Of a DNA stretch of 64,000 bases, positions 11,851 through 23,119 are shown piece after piece (position 1 is the stretch's first letter; every line of letters starts with the position of its first letter). The DNA comes from Blastomyces gilchristii SLH14081 (taxonomy: Eukaryota; Ascomycota; Eurotiomycetes; Onygenales; Ajellomycetaceae). Made by a program: the position numbers and the translations under genes. The DNA is taken from contig NW_003101673.1 of assembly GCF_000003855.2 (NCBI RefSeq), forward strand, positions 1,246,228 to 1,310,227, in the 5' to 3' direction. A model generated the notes under the pieces. It ran no database searches. It had not been told where the DNA came from and saw nothing but the letters and a program-made list of their open reading frames with translations.

Positions 11851-12221
11851 TCTTCTTATTATTATTATTCTTTCATTATACTCATATGCAAGCGGAGCTT
11901 ATGATGAGTTCTTGCGTGATGTTAAATACAGGCCAAGTGTTGATTATACAGGAGGAAATACAGATGTTGAGATCACGTCAAGATAACAGAAACATAGGAA
12001 ATACAAAGAAGTGACAATTAAATACATGCGATAATAACTTCTCATCCCAGGAACATAGAGCAATTTATTGAAGCGATTTATACACCTCTGTATTTATTAG
12101 GAACCTGAGATGCTTGAGTTCCGGATTTAATGTATCCTCAGCGGGTTTTGAACCCACGTGCCTTGGTTTCCCATGCTAAGATGCTACCAGGTGACTGCAT
12201 TAATCATTCAGCCACCGGGGC
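11851..12221 (-). mobile_element. SINE-1, tRNA-derived SINE
   Basis: About 371 bp, minus strand, flanked by a perfect 10 bp direct repeat TAACTCTTCT (11841-11850 and 12222-12231). The head (12221 downwards) is tRNA-like: an acceptor-like GCCCC, an A-box region with GGTGGCTGAATG, and a B box with GTGGGTTCAAAACCC inside a T-arm stem. The body is unrelated to tRNA. It ends in a (TAA)n tail, seen here as (TTA)n at 11856-11870. It sits in Gypsy-B copy 1 and is less mutated than its surroundings. SINEs are copied by a partner LINE; the likely partner is the LINE in this window. Confidence 0.88.
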
Positions 12222-12840
12222 TAACTCTTCTATATCAGAGACATGAAATGTTCTTCTCATATCAGTTGATAGAATTATATGAACTGTTTTCTTTCTGTCA
12301 GTTAACTATATATAGCATGTACATTATTGTATCTGTGAATTGAATCTTTGAAATCAATTAAGTCTGAGAATAAGATTATATTCCACATTCTGCAGCTCTT
12401 ATACTCAAATATAGCAAGATTATTCTCTGAAGTGCAAGGAAACTCTTACTCTTAGAGATAATAGTAAATATTAATTATCAGACAATATTATGTATTGAGA
12501 ATTCTTCACTCAGTGAACCTCTTTTAGTCTTTGAATTATATAATTATTAATATATTATATAGAAGCTTCTGTGTCTGTTAACACTTTTACAGCTATCTCT
12601 TAATTCTTATTCAAGTATTCTCTATACATTAACATTTTAAGTCTTAAGATATTGAAATAAGTATCTGCTTCTTCATTCTCATCTACACTCTATTCAGAAG
12701 CCTGCTTTCTCTTAATATTTATAGAATTCAGAGAGTCATCTAATATGAGTATCTCTTTCACTTTGAAGACTTTTTATAGAATATTAGTGAGTGTCTCTGA
12801 GCTTACTGATTCTGCTAGTTTTTTGACTCTCTTACTTCTC

Positions 12841-13108
12841 TTATTATTATTATTATTATTCTTCAATTATAGATGTATGTAGTCAGAGATCATAATATCT
12901 ACCTGAGAACTTTTAGTTCTCAGAGATTTTTCTATATCTATAAAGTTAACAATTATACATTCATTAATTTCAGATATGTAAAATCAGAAAATTTCAGCTT
13001 AGAATATAAAAACTGTTTATAAATTGCAGTATTTTAACATCTTCTAATACTTTGAAATCATTTGACAATATCATAACAAAAGAAAAGAGAACACAGTCTT
13101 AAAGATAG
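12841..13108 (-). mobile_element. LINE-1, 3' end fragment
   Basis: Starts with the (TTA)n tail at 12841-12858 and aligns with 52560-52823, the 3' untranslated end of the full LINE. It stops at GATAG (13104-13108), where an LTR of Gypsy-A (A3) begins. Uninterrupted LINE reads GATAGACACATT at this point (52819 on), so the LINE was cut here by the LTR element. Its other side is not next to it in the present order. Confidence 0.85.
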
Positions 13109-13890
13109 TATAACATGACGGAACCGAAGCGGTGACTAGTTAGTGGCGTTACATAGAGATAGTTGTTGAGAAGCTGTATAAGTGAGCTTGACTATCTTAC
13201 TTAAATAGTGAGCTCATAGACTACAGAGTTATTGCAAGAATATCACAGATATGATACTTAGTATACTAAGAAGATTATATGAGAAATGCAGTAACTCTTG
13301 TATATATTTCAGTTAAAGAAAAACAAATTACTAACTTCTTTGATGAGAAGCCAGCATCTAGCTATTCTATATAGATAATGAGTGAATACTCTTCTCTTAT
13401 TTCATGAGTGAGAATAGCTGAAGTGATACCTCAGCAGTGCCTTGCTATCATAGAAGAGTAATCTGCTGATCTTATATAGAAGCAGAGTTCTCATATTCAT
13501 CAATTGAATCTTTCTATAATATATTTAAATGATGTTATAGAGTGATTGAAAACTGATTTAAATAGTCTGTGAGATGAATGAAATCATCTGTATGAAAGCA
13601 ATGAGTCATGCAGAATCACAGCAGAGTCTTGACATAATCAGAGACATGATATTACTCTTCTCTTTAAGAGCATAGTTTCAATACTCTCAAGATTATCAGA
13701 TTAGAAATTATCTTTGTTGTATAATAATAATTATCAACTGATTTGACAGCACATGTACTGTGTGTAATATAAAGAAATAGATGAGTTTTTCTGCTGACTG
13801 TGTAGATCTTTCTTTCTCATCTCTGTTCAAATCAAATATATAATAAGTGAGTTTCTTATATATTAATTTAAAATGTGAAAAACATAGTTA
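13109..13890 (-). mobile_element. Gypsy-A copy A3: 3' LTR and adjacent tail (minus strand)
   Basis: 13109-13651 is a 543 bp Gypsy-A LTR in reverse. Gypsy-A tail sequence follows directly (13652-13890), so this is the 3' end of an element and not a solo LTR. Its outer end (13113-13150) is unmutated and its inner end is mutated. It shares an 11 bp insertion with the LTR at 49485-50027 that the complete copy at 1663 lacks. Gypsy-C interrupts the copy at 13890, after AGTTA (13886-13890). Confidence 0.87.
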
Positions 13891-14147
13891 TGTAAGAAAT
13901 CCCGCTTCTCACGGATTCTTTATCTTCATTCCTATCTCTCGCGTAATCAATTGGGTTAGCAGCCCTTGGCTACACACAACTATATAGACTGAAGTTCGCG
14001 AATACTATTTATAACTCAGCTTGAATACTATTATACATTTAATCTCTATATTTATCTTTCTATTATGAATACTTCTAGTAGTTAACAGTATATATTATGT
14101 CAAGCTGCAAATATCTGAATAATTGTCTGTGAGCACTTATTCTTACA
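13891..14147 (+). repeat. Gypsy-C 5' LTR
   Basis: 257 bp, TGTAAGAAAT...TCTTACA; the terminal TGTAAGA and TCTTACA are inverted copies. The first 130 bases or so are unmutated (CG, CC and GG kept), and the inner 90 are mutated. The 3' LTR shows the reverse arrangement. Confidence 0.92.
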
Positions 14148-14229
14148 TTTCAAGCTCAGTCAGTCAGCAACTGTCTGTTATAACTGAAAGAACTAGAAAC
14201 TTGTATACTTTAATCTCTATGAACTCTAC

Positions 14230-15260
14230 TGCAGGCATTCAGAAGCAGTTATCTGAATTATAAATAACTTTTATAAAAGAAGTCTCAGAGAACTTATTAA
14301 TTACTTACAGAACATCATTCTCTACATCTATAACAGAGAAACTCTCTAAACTCATGAATAAACTCATCTTAGTGAAGAACATTCTTAAGCATCTTCTATA
14401 AGACTAAGCTATTTTTCTATAAGAAAAGCTTACTATCTATAAACACTCTTAAACTGAGTCTCTAGATATAATCTTCAGAGATACTTATAAACTGAAAAGA
14501 AACTTTCTTAAGCTGTGATTACTTAAGATCACTTACTGAATCACAATCTATAAAAGCTTTTATGAGTTTGTATTTAAAATTGACTCATAAGTCTGACTGT
14601 GTGATATAAAAGATGAAGAAGCTGTTATCTATATAATAACAGATCTCTACTATACTATAGTTAAGAACTGACTGAATTATCTAGAGAATAATTATAAGAG
14701 ATTCTGCTGATCTGTTTTTAAGATCTATTTAGAGAATAAGTTAAGAGACTCTGTGAGCTGAACAGAGAACATCTGAACTGTAATTATCAATATTAGAAAA
14801 AGAGATGAGAAATCTGATAAAGACTACTCACAGTACTTCATGAAATTATAATATAAATTAAGATCTGTGAAAACAGCACTCTGAAACAAGACCTGAATAA
14901 TGATATTTATAAAGAGACTGAATAAAGATATGTAGAATAAGCTCATTGAGTAAGACTCTAAGTTCTTAACTCTGAAGAAATTGATAACTCTTATTCACTG
15001 TTTATAAATCACTGTAAGAGTTACAGATCTGTGAAGAGTGAATCATTGACTGACTCTGTAAGAATCAGAATAACAGAGAACAGATTTGTCAGAGAAAGAT
15101 AATAAGATATAAAGAGATTTATATCTGACTACTGAGTAGAGAGAGAGAGCTTTACAAGCTTCTGTAAACAGAGTGTATAATAGAGAGATTAAGAAAAAGA
15201 GACTTTATTTTATCTATTCTAAACTAGAACATCTTCATGCAAACTGTCTGAATAAATTAA
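14230..15260 (+). pseudogene. Gypsy-C gag, broken
   Basis: A frame with stops runs from the LTR to a zinc-knuckle relic at about 15199-15250, reading LYFIYSKLEHLHANC. The spacing fits CX2CX4HX4C, with the first two Cys turned into Tyr by G-to-A change and His and the last Cys kept. The upstream part is helical and rich in Lys, Glu and Leu, as in gag proteins. Role: particle formation and RNA packaging. The start codon cannot be fixed. Confidence 0.65.
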
Positions 15261-18200
15261 AATAGAAATTTAAGAAGTTACAGACAGAGTCAGCAACAGT
15301 CTTCTTAAGAGTCTTGAAGCTGATATCTGAATCTGTTACTTCTCTGATGAAATTACTTATTTATGAAAAGAGACTGTACTGTGATACTGCTGTTCTGCAA
15401 GTATGAGAAGTATTGATAAACTCAGAATTTCAGATCACTGTAGTGTCTCTAAAGCTCACAGAGTAAATAAACTGAATAATGAGAACTGAAAATCTGCTCT
15501 TATAATAAGCAGAGTATGAGAACTCAGATCTGAGAGCTGAGAGACTTATAAGAATTATCTTTGAATTACAAGATCTTTTCAGAATCTGAAGAAGATTTAC
15601 AGAAACTGTGATTATTATAAATATCATAGATGATATGTACTTAAGACTTGTATAACTTTAAAGACATAATTCATACATAGCTATCTGTGAGTCAGGTTTA
15701 TACTTCTGATCAGTGTTAATAAACTTACTTACAGAGATAGAATCAGTTAATACTGCAGAGTTGATTAGAGAAGACAAGCTCATCTATATAATAACTTTAT
15801 AAATGTCTGAGAACTTCACAGTCATGAAAACTGAGTTTCAGATATCAGATAAATACTGAGATCTTGTAGAGATATTCAGCTCAGTAAAGACAGCTAAGCT
15901 TTCTTCTCACTATAAGAAGAATCTGATAATAGATTTAATAGAAGAGTAGAAACTCTTCTGAAGATTAATCTATAAGCTTTTTCATTATGAAATAGAGATC
16001 TTACAGATCTATGTGAAGAAGAATCTGAAGAATAACTTTATCTAATCTTTACAGATCTCTGTAAGAGTCTCTGTGATGTTTATAAAGAAGAAGAATAAAG
16101 ATCTTAGATTATGTATAGACTACTGTGATCTGAACTTCAAGATAATAAAGAGTTACTACTCTCTGTTTCTGATTGAGAATGTGATCAACTGTTTCATAAG
16201 AGCTGTCATATTCACATAACTGAATCTGATTAATATATATACACAGCTGTGAATACAGTCTGAGAATGAATGAAAGACTGTCTTTAGAACTGCACTGAAA
16301 TTGTTTGAATATCTAGTAATATCTTTTGATTTGACTAATATTCTCATGATATTTCAGTCTTTTATTAATAAAACACTTTGTGCATATCTGAATATCTTCA
16401 TGATAATATATCTGAATGATGTGATAATATACTCTGTGAAGAAGAAAGAACACACTGAGCATGTATAAAGTATGTTAAAGATCTTAGATGAGACAGAACT
16501 GTATATTAAGCTTATAAAGTACAACTTCAGTGTCTGTCAGATTAATTTTCTAGAATATGTAATTATCACAGATAATATTCAGATGAAATCTTCACAGATT
16601 GAGACTATTTTATTATAATCAGAGTTAACTAGTATTTATAAGATTCAGATCTTTCTGAGCTTTGTGAATTTCTATAGATGATTTATCTTTGTATTTATAA
16701 GAATCTTCTTAACTCTTATAGACATACTGAAGAATGAAAATAAGAAGAAGTCATTCTATGAATAGAGAATGAAAAGATTATTAAGAAGAAAGAACTGTAA
16801 GAACTTTTTTATCTCAGAAGCTTACAGAGTCTTTACAAGATTGAAACAGATATTTATAAATATAGTGATACTATTTCACTTTAATCTCTTACTCTTAATC
16901 AGATTGAAGATAGATATCTTCTTCTTTATAATTTCAGAAATAGTCTTATAACTACAGCTAAATAAGAACTGAGTTTCAGTGATCTTTTTCTCACAGAAGA
17001 TATAACTCACAGAGATCAACTATAACATTTATAATTAGAAGCTTCTTATAATAGTGAAATTCTTTTATCACTGATATTACTATTTTAAGAGTTTTATAAC
17101 AGTGATTACTGTTAGAACTGATTATAACAGCTTATAATAGTTTACTTCAATCAAGAAACTCTTATAGTGATAGATTTACTGAGCTCAGAGACTAAGTGAG
17201 TTCTGATTCAAGATAGAATATATCAAGAAAACTAAGAACTCAGTGAATAAACTCTCTCACAGATCAGATCATATTAAGAAGATCAGAATAACAGATACAG
17301 AGAGACTAGAGAAGATAGAAAAGCTTCATAAGATGCTCAGACTGAGTGTTGCAAAGAGATTAACTAAAGAGTCTCTCAATCTTCTATAAGAGAAGAAGAA
17401 GAAGAGAGAAAAGAAGTCTGTACAATTACTTTCTATAATACTGAGAGTTAACACTCTGAGAATCTCTGCAAGAATTCTTGAAGAGAGTATCTATAATCTG
17501 AAGAGTTTGCAGACTTTGAGAAGCACTGCAGAAGACCTGATATAAGAAAAAACAGAGTATAAGTCTTTATAAAATCTTCTATTCAGATTGTCTGAACTGC
17601 AACTGAAGAATGAATATACTCAGTATATTCAGAAACTGCTTATGACAGAGATTAATCCTGCAGAAACAAAGAATTGAAGAGACTTAAATAATCTCTTATA
17701 AAGAGAGAGCTGGATTTATATACCTGTGAATGAGTTTCTATGTATAGAACTTATTAAAAGATATCATAACTCTTCTCTAGCAGATCATTTTATAGATACT
17801 AGAACTTATGAGTTGCTTATAAGAAAATACTTCTGACTGAAGATATAAAAACTTATAAAGAAGATAGTGAATTCTTGTACTATTTATCAGAATTTATAGA
17901 TAGTATAATTCAGATTATATAAAGAACTTACTTCTCTACTCATTCTGCAGAAATCTTGAAAACAGCTAGAAATGAATACTCTTATAAGTCTCTCTGAAAG
18001 TAAGAACATATATAATACCTGCTTTAACAGTGTACTGATGATAGTGAATTACTTTATTAAGATGACACACTTTATATTCATCTGTAAGAACTTGAAGTCA
18101 AAGAATTTAACTTATATCTTCATCTGCAATGTGATTCAGTTGTATGAGTTATCTATAAATATTATCTTAGATAGAAAATCAATCTTTGCAGAGAAGTTCT

Positions 18201-19010
18201 GATCTGATCTGATAACTATACTGAAAATCTTATGAGATTTAAGTATGACTTTTTATCAACAGACAGATGATCAGATAGAACATCTGATGAGTATATTAAA
18301 ACAGTATCTGTGATACTTTGTTAATTACAATTAGAATGACTGAGTGTATTAATTACTACTCACAGAGTTTGTGTATAATAACTCAAAGCATGTCAGCATA
18401 GATAAAACCTTTCTTAAGATACTCACTAAGACTTATTCACAGATGATCTTAATAAACCTGTGAGAGTATACTATAGAGTATAGTAATACTCATGAACAGA
18501 CTGAGAGAATTCAGAATATTCAGAAGAAAGTCTGTAAATTCTTGAGAAAGACTTAAAAGTATCAGAAGAGATACTATGACTTTAAATACATTATAAAAAG
18601 TTTCAAGAAAGATGATAAAGTCTGACTGAGTCTAGAAAATATTATTATACAGAGATTTAGTAAGAAGCTGAATCTCTTGTGAACAGAGTCTTATAAAATT
18701 ATGAAGAAAGTTAGCTCACAGTTCTATAGATTGAAACTGTTATCTAAGTTATAGATATACAATGTTTTTTATATCTCTTTACTTTATAAATATAAGAAAT
18801 TCTTAGAACAGAATTCTGTGACTCATTATTCTGTTTATAAAGTATTAGAGAGTGAAAGAGAATATCAGATTAAAGAGATTATTAACTCAGAGAAGTAAGA
18901 TTATAAGCTCTGATTCAAGATTCAGTGATAAGAGTATTCTGATAAGATAAATAAGTTTACTTAAGAATCATCTAAATAGATAAGACATCTGCAGAAGCTG
19001 AGACATGACT
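15261..19010 (+). pseudogene. Gypsy-C pol: RT, RNase H, integrase, chromodomain-like, broken
   Basis: RT begins near 16060 with KDLRLCIDYCDLN, and the catalytic box is YLND at 16409-16420 followed by VIIYS. RNase H lies at about 16800-17160. The integrase zinc region is near 17766-17895 (YHNSSLADHF, then SCTIYQ). The integrase core from 17972 contains VNYFIKMTHF and a block resembling the family's SDRGSxF (LDRKSIF). A chromodomain-like segment lies at about 18850-18970 (EYQIKEIINSEK). Protease cannot be pinned down. Frames carry many stops; the longest open pieces are 60-76 codons. Confidence 0.8.
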
Positions 19011-21273
19011 TTTATACTATAAATTCTGCTAAGTCAGAATAATGTAATCTTTGCTAAGAATCTGATTTTAATAAAGATATTAATACTGTCATTTATAAAC
19101 TCTAGTCTATAAGATAATGAGTTTCTACTGAGATGAACAGTTCACAGTGTATATAAAGAGAAGAAGAAATCATATTCTTATTAAAGTTAAAAAACAAGAA
19201 AATAGAAATAGAATCATGAACATAATTTAGAGACTAATAAAGAAAAAATAAAGAAAATTCATACTTACATTCTCAATATCTGTGATACTCAATTCTCTTA
19301 TAACTATCAATTTTCTTCTTCAAAGAAGCAGAGAGTATTATACTTATAATACAGATAATTGTTACATTTAACATAAAGACTGTTAGAAATGCACAGACTT
19401 CAGGGAAGCTAAACATCAGAATATACATAGTTGTAATAGAATCTTAAGAACTAGCTATCTATCTATGTGATCAGATATTTCTTACAAAGCTGTGTTCACT
19501 TTCTCAGTTATACTGAAGTATTCAGCCTGAAAATAATTAAGATATGAAGAGAAAGCTCATCTGCTCAGATTAACTCTTATTATAAATTCATGATATTTGT
19601 ATTGTCTTAATTACCTGAATTTTACAGGTATCTGAGAACTCATCTCTTATTAATAATGAGATTGTAGAAATGTTATTATTATTATTATTATTATTCTTTC
19701 ATTATACTCATATGCAAGCAGAGCTTATGATGAGTCCTTGCGTGATGTTAAATACAGGCCAAGTGTTGGTTATACAGGAGGAAATACAGGTGTTGAGACC
19801 ACATCAAGATAACAAGAACATAAGAAATACAAAGGAGTGACAATTAGATACATGCGATAATAACTTCTCAGCCCAGGAACATAGAGCGATTTATTGAAGT
19901 GATTTGTACACCTCTGTATTTATTAGAAACCTGAGGTGCTTGAGTTCCGGATTTAATGTATCCCCTGCGGGTTTCGAACTCACATGCCTTGGTTTCCCAC
20001 GCCAAGGCGCTACCGGGTGGCCGCACTAACCATTCGGCCACCGGGGCGATTGTAGAAATGTGCTGCAGTGTGAGAATCATTGATAGAAAACCTAGGCACA
20101 TTTGCATATGCCTGATCAGAGATTGTGCAGACAGAGAAGAAGTGATTATAGGCCTGTAAGACTGCAGAAGACACTGACAATATCAGAAGCTTTATAAGAA
20201 CTATTAGCTAGAATCTGTAAGAAATTACTTGTAGAAAGACTTACAGTAAAGAGTAGAACTGCACTGCTTAAAGTCAGAAACTGATCTGAAGAAGATATGA
20301 AATTAACTACTGATCTGAAGATCAGGTGCAGTGACAGAGCTGAGAGAAATGAAGATACTATTATAAGTGATAGCATTTCTGCTCTATCAGTCAGTAAAAA
20401 GTGATCAGAGAAGTTGTAGAAACACTTATAAGAAGCTTAATAATAATCAGATATTATTTATAAAAATATTAAAATTGAAAATTTTTTTATTCTTGAGAAG
20501 TTCTTGAATTAATATACAGATATTGTCAGAAATACTCTCTCTCTATTATCTGAGTGAAAACACTTTATGAATGAATAAAGATACTCACAGTTTATAAAGA
20601 TGAAAGCTGTTATAGAAAAAGAGAAAAGAAGATGAGATTCTATAGACAGATCTGAAATATTTATACTACTCTAGAGAGATTTACTTATACTATGAGTAAT
20701 CTTATGAAACAGTCAGATCACTCTAGTAAATAAAGAGTAATTATAGATTACAGATCTGAATCTTTCTATATAACTATAAAGAGTAATTATAGACTGTGAA
20801 TATCTTGATTCTACAATTCTACAGAGTTGATAAAAGAATGAAAAATTCCTCATAATTCTACAGTGTTAAAGAATAATGATTCATGAGAATGAGTAAAAGA
20901 TTAACTTGTAAATACTTCTCTTTAATAAAGATAATCTCATAGAGAGTGATTTATCTGTGAGATGAATCTGTATAATAATCACATAAGAATCTTATAAAAA
21001 TAATTAAGAGTTAACTAAAATTCTTCTGTATGAAAGATATGAGATAAATCTGTATAGTAGTTAGAGAAGAATCTATAAATTATAAAGAATCTTATAAAAT
21101 AAGAAACTGAGTGACAGACTCTTTTCTCTTTATAATAACAAGGGATTTTTCCTTACTGAGATTTTTTTATAGATATAAAGAGTTTTTAGTAAGTATTACT
21201 GCAGTGCTGAGCTGATTCTATGAAGTTACTCAGTGAAAGACTTCACAGATGAAGTATTAGAGAGAGAAGAATA
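19011..21273. other. Gypsy-C tail between pol and 3' LTR
   Basis: Apart from SINE-2 it holds no plus-strand gene I can support. A 76-codon minus-strand frame at 20146-20376 begins with ATG and is rich in Ser, Leu and Phe. A CTGAC, like a branch site, lies shortly upstream of its ATG on that strand. With only one copy in the window it cannot be tested by comparison. It occupies the same position and strand as the reverse-strand genes of Gypsy-A and Gypsy-B. Confidence 0.35.
19673..20047 (-). mobile_element. SINE-2, tRNA-derived SINE, best preserved copy
   Basis: 375 bp, minus strand, flanked by a 13 bp direct repeat GATTGTAGAAATG (19660-19672 and 20048-20060). The tRNA-like head occupies 20047 to about 19957. 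It starts GCCCCGGTGGCCGAATGG (A-box region), contains a stem GCCTTGG...CCAAGGC, and has a B box at GAGTTCGAAACCC followed by GGGGA that can pair with the first bases. These promoter boxes would recruit RNA polymerase III. The body ends with TTGCATATGAGTATAATGAA and a (TAA)n tail. It is the least mutated of the three copies and was inserted in the Gypsy-C tail. Confidence 0.9.
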
Positions 21274-21530
21274 TATAAGAAATCTCACTTCTTACAGATT
21301 CTTTATCTCTATTTCTATCTCTTATATAATCAATAGAGTTAGCAGCTCTTGACTACACATAACTATATAGACTGAAGTTCATGAATACTATTCACAACTC
21401 AGCTTGAATGCTATTATACATTTGACCTCTATATTTATCTTTCTACTGTGAATACTTCTAGTAGTTAACAGTACATATCACACCAAGCTGCAAACACCCG
21501 AATAATCGCCTGTGAGCACTTATTCTTACA
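21274..21530 (+). repeat. Gypsy-C 3' LTR
   Basis: 257 bp. Its inner part is mutated (TATAAGAAATCTCACTTC for the 5' copy's TGTAAGAAATCCCGCTTC), whereas the last 60 bases keep CACC, CCCG and CGCC. AGTTA follows as the target-site duplication. Confidence 0.92.
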
Positions 21531-21575
21531 AGTTAATAAGTGACTTACAGATCTCTCATTATATTCTATTCTATG

Positions 21576-21582
21576 TATAAAA
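21576..21582 (+). promoter_or_regulatory. Possible TATA box of the reverse-strand gene in A3
   Basis: TATAAAA lies about 115 bases before the candidate 5' splice site. It is followed by a pyrimidine-rich stretch (TTCTCCTCTCTCTCTCATC, about 21670-21689) of the kind often found at fungal transcription starts. The equivalent in the complete Gypsy-A copy is mutated. This is a weak motif in AT-rich DNA and only suggestive. Confidence 0.25.
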
Positions 21583-21696
21583 TTCTCTGCAAAAGTGATG
21601 TATTTTAGAGACAAAGCTAACAGTAGTGATAGAATTTTTTGAAAAGATCTTCTTTCTCTGTGAAACATTTTTCTCCTCTCTCTCTCATCTGTAATA

Positions 21697-21757
21697 GTAA
21701 GTGCATGAGAGTATTATTCTTGAGAGATAATAAGAGGCTTATTCTGATGTTTTTTAG
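21697..21757 (+). other. Candidate spliceosomal intron in the reverse-strand gene of A3
   Basis: GTAAGT at the start, a CTGAT (mutated CTGAC) branch region, and TTTTTAG at the end; 61 nt. It is the exact counterpart of 8478-8538 in the complete Gypsy-A. Splicing joins A to TG and makes the start codon of the following frame. Confidence 0.5.
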
Positions 21758-22431
21758 TGAGTAATAAACATCTTCATGATGTGGCTGCGGTCTCTGTGAC
21801 TGCTAAGAAAGCCAGGTTAAAGACAGAGATAGTAGCATCAATGAGCTGTGAGAGTACTGCTCTCATTATCACATCTTCTTCTTCTTCTGCATCTCTTGCA
21901 GCTACAGTGGTAGTAGTCATGCCTTGCAGTGAGATGTCATTTCTTCTGTCAGTCAGTTCATCTGTATTCAGTCTGTTCTCTACTCTTCTCACTACTGTTG
22001 TGACACTGTTCTCTCTCTCAACTCACACAGTGATATATGATCTCATGTGATCATTTGAAGAGAATCTCAGAGAGAGCTTGATTCTGAGAACAGCAGCTCT
22101 GAAAATCTTAATTTATAGTTTCTCTTCTATAGCACATCTGAGCCCTGCTCAGAATGCTGCTGAGTTGAGTCTGCAGAATTCTGTAGTTTCTTTGTCTTCT
22201 CTCTGTGAGAAGGCTCTGATGTGATCTCTGATCAGCACTGTCAGTTGTCTATACTGTGTTAAGCAGCTGAAGAAAGAAGAGATTTTATACATCTATTTCT
22301 TCTCTCACTTCTATTATTTTTATTATATCTGTAATAATAACTTCTATCTCTCTGTAAGTATTACTTACTCTATAAGAAGATGTTATATCAGTTCTGATAA
22401 GAAGCTCAGATATTCAAGCAGTACAGAGTAA
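21757..22431 (+). pseudogene. Reverse-strand gene of Gypsy-A copy A3, Ser-rich protein
   Basis: 97 codons are open to 22050. The same frame then continues to 22431 with only two stops (22048-22050 and about 22221). It matches the frame at 8179-8478 residue by residue: the segment ITSSSSSASL, then a hydrophobic part, then CSEMSFLLSVSSSVFSLFS. No known domain. The first stop is at the same place in both copies and may be genuine, giving a protein of about 97-99 aa; otherwise the protein was longer and all copies are broken. It lies opposite to the pol of the element. Confidence 0.45.
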
Positions 22432-23119
22432 GAATCTCAGAGCTTCAAGTATTAATAAATTCTGTCAAGACTGAGAAGATCTCTCTTACTTATTTGTAAA
22501 AGAAGATGAAGATATGAGTCTCTGAAATAAAAAAACATCTCAGAATGACTGATCTTAAGAAGGAATCAGCTGATGCTGCTGTTATAAGTGTCATAGAGAT
22601 TAATCACTGATTGAAGAGAATCTTATTTCAATTGAAGCAGATAACTGAGATACTTTATAAATTAATAAGTTGATACTTCAAGTGTCTCTTATACTCTTCT
22701 ACAGCATACTTCTCTATGATACTGCAGTGCTAACTTCTCAGCAGATAAAGATATCAGTGTCAGAGACTTAAATGATGAAGAATGAGTTTAATAAGAGTGT
22801 GATTATTGATGAGTAGACTCTGATCTCTCTTTTTACTTTTTCAGTGAGCTGTGACTCTATTAGAATAGCAGCAGCTCATAGATTGATAATATTAATCTTT
22901 ATTAGTTTTAAATATTTCTTTCTTTTCTTATTAATCACTTCAGGAATTTTACACTTGTGTAGTCTTATTAAACTTCTAAAAATTCTTTGAGAGAAAATAG
23001 AAGAAGAGTGCTATAAAGTTCATAAGATATCAGCTCATTATTATAAGATCATCTCTAAAAAACTCTTTGAGAAAAATGAGAAGTCTTAAGCAGTATTTCT
23101 TACTCAATGTCTCTGATAT

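Larger units (their letters stand above)
9472..12840 (-). mobile_element. Gypsy-B copy 1 (B1), second fragment: integrase back to gag-pol junction
   Basis: Collinear with B3 39170-42141, on the minus strand. It continues the fragment that ends at 1662. It is interrupted by SINE-1 (11851-12221) and cut at 12840, where the (TTA)n tail of LINE-1 begins. The last bases TCTTACTTCTC (12830-12840) recur at 60180-60190, where the element resumes beyond the LINE. This makes B1 the oldest datable layer of the nest. Confidence 0.85.
13891..21530 (+). mobile_element. Gypsy-C, full-length degraded LTR retrotransposon (chromovirus-like)
   Basis: 7.6 kb including a SINE. The element has 257 bp LTRs at both ends and a perfect 5 bp target-site duplication AGTTA (13886-13890 and 21531-21535). 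The order is gag with a decayed zinc knuckle, RT, RNase H, integrase, a chromodomain-like segment, a 2 kb tail, and the LTR. It was inserted into copy A3 of Gypsy-A in the opposite orientation to that copy. All frames are broken by stops. Confidence 0.92.

Noticed and set aside
12841..12858. Free microsatellites (TTA)n at 11856, 12841, 19673, 52557 and (TAA)n at 61220
   Set aside because: All five are 3' tails of LINE or SINE copies, each next to a target-site duplication or homologous 3' end.
13109..13651. Solo LTR of Gypsy-A
   Set aside because: Gypsy-A tail sequence follows it directly from 13652, so it is the 3' end of an element whose other parts are displaced.
19957..20047. Functional tRNA gene (also 12130-12221 and 60868-60960)
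   Set aside because: Each is the head of a SINE with body, TAA tail and target duplication; the fold is not that of a normal tRNA.
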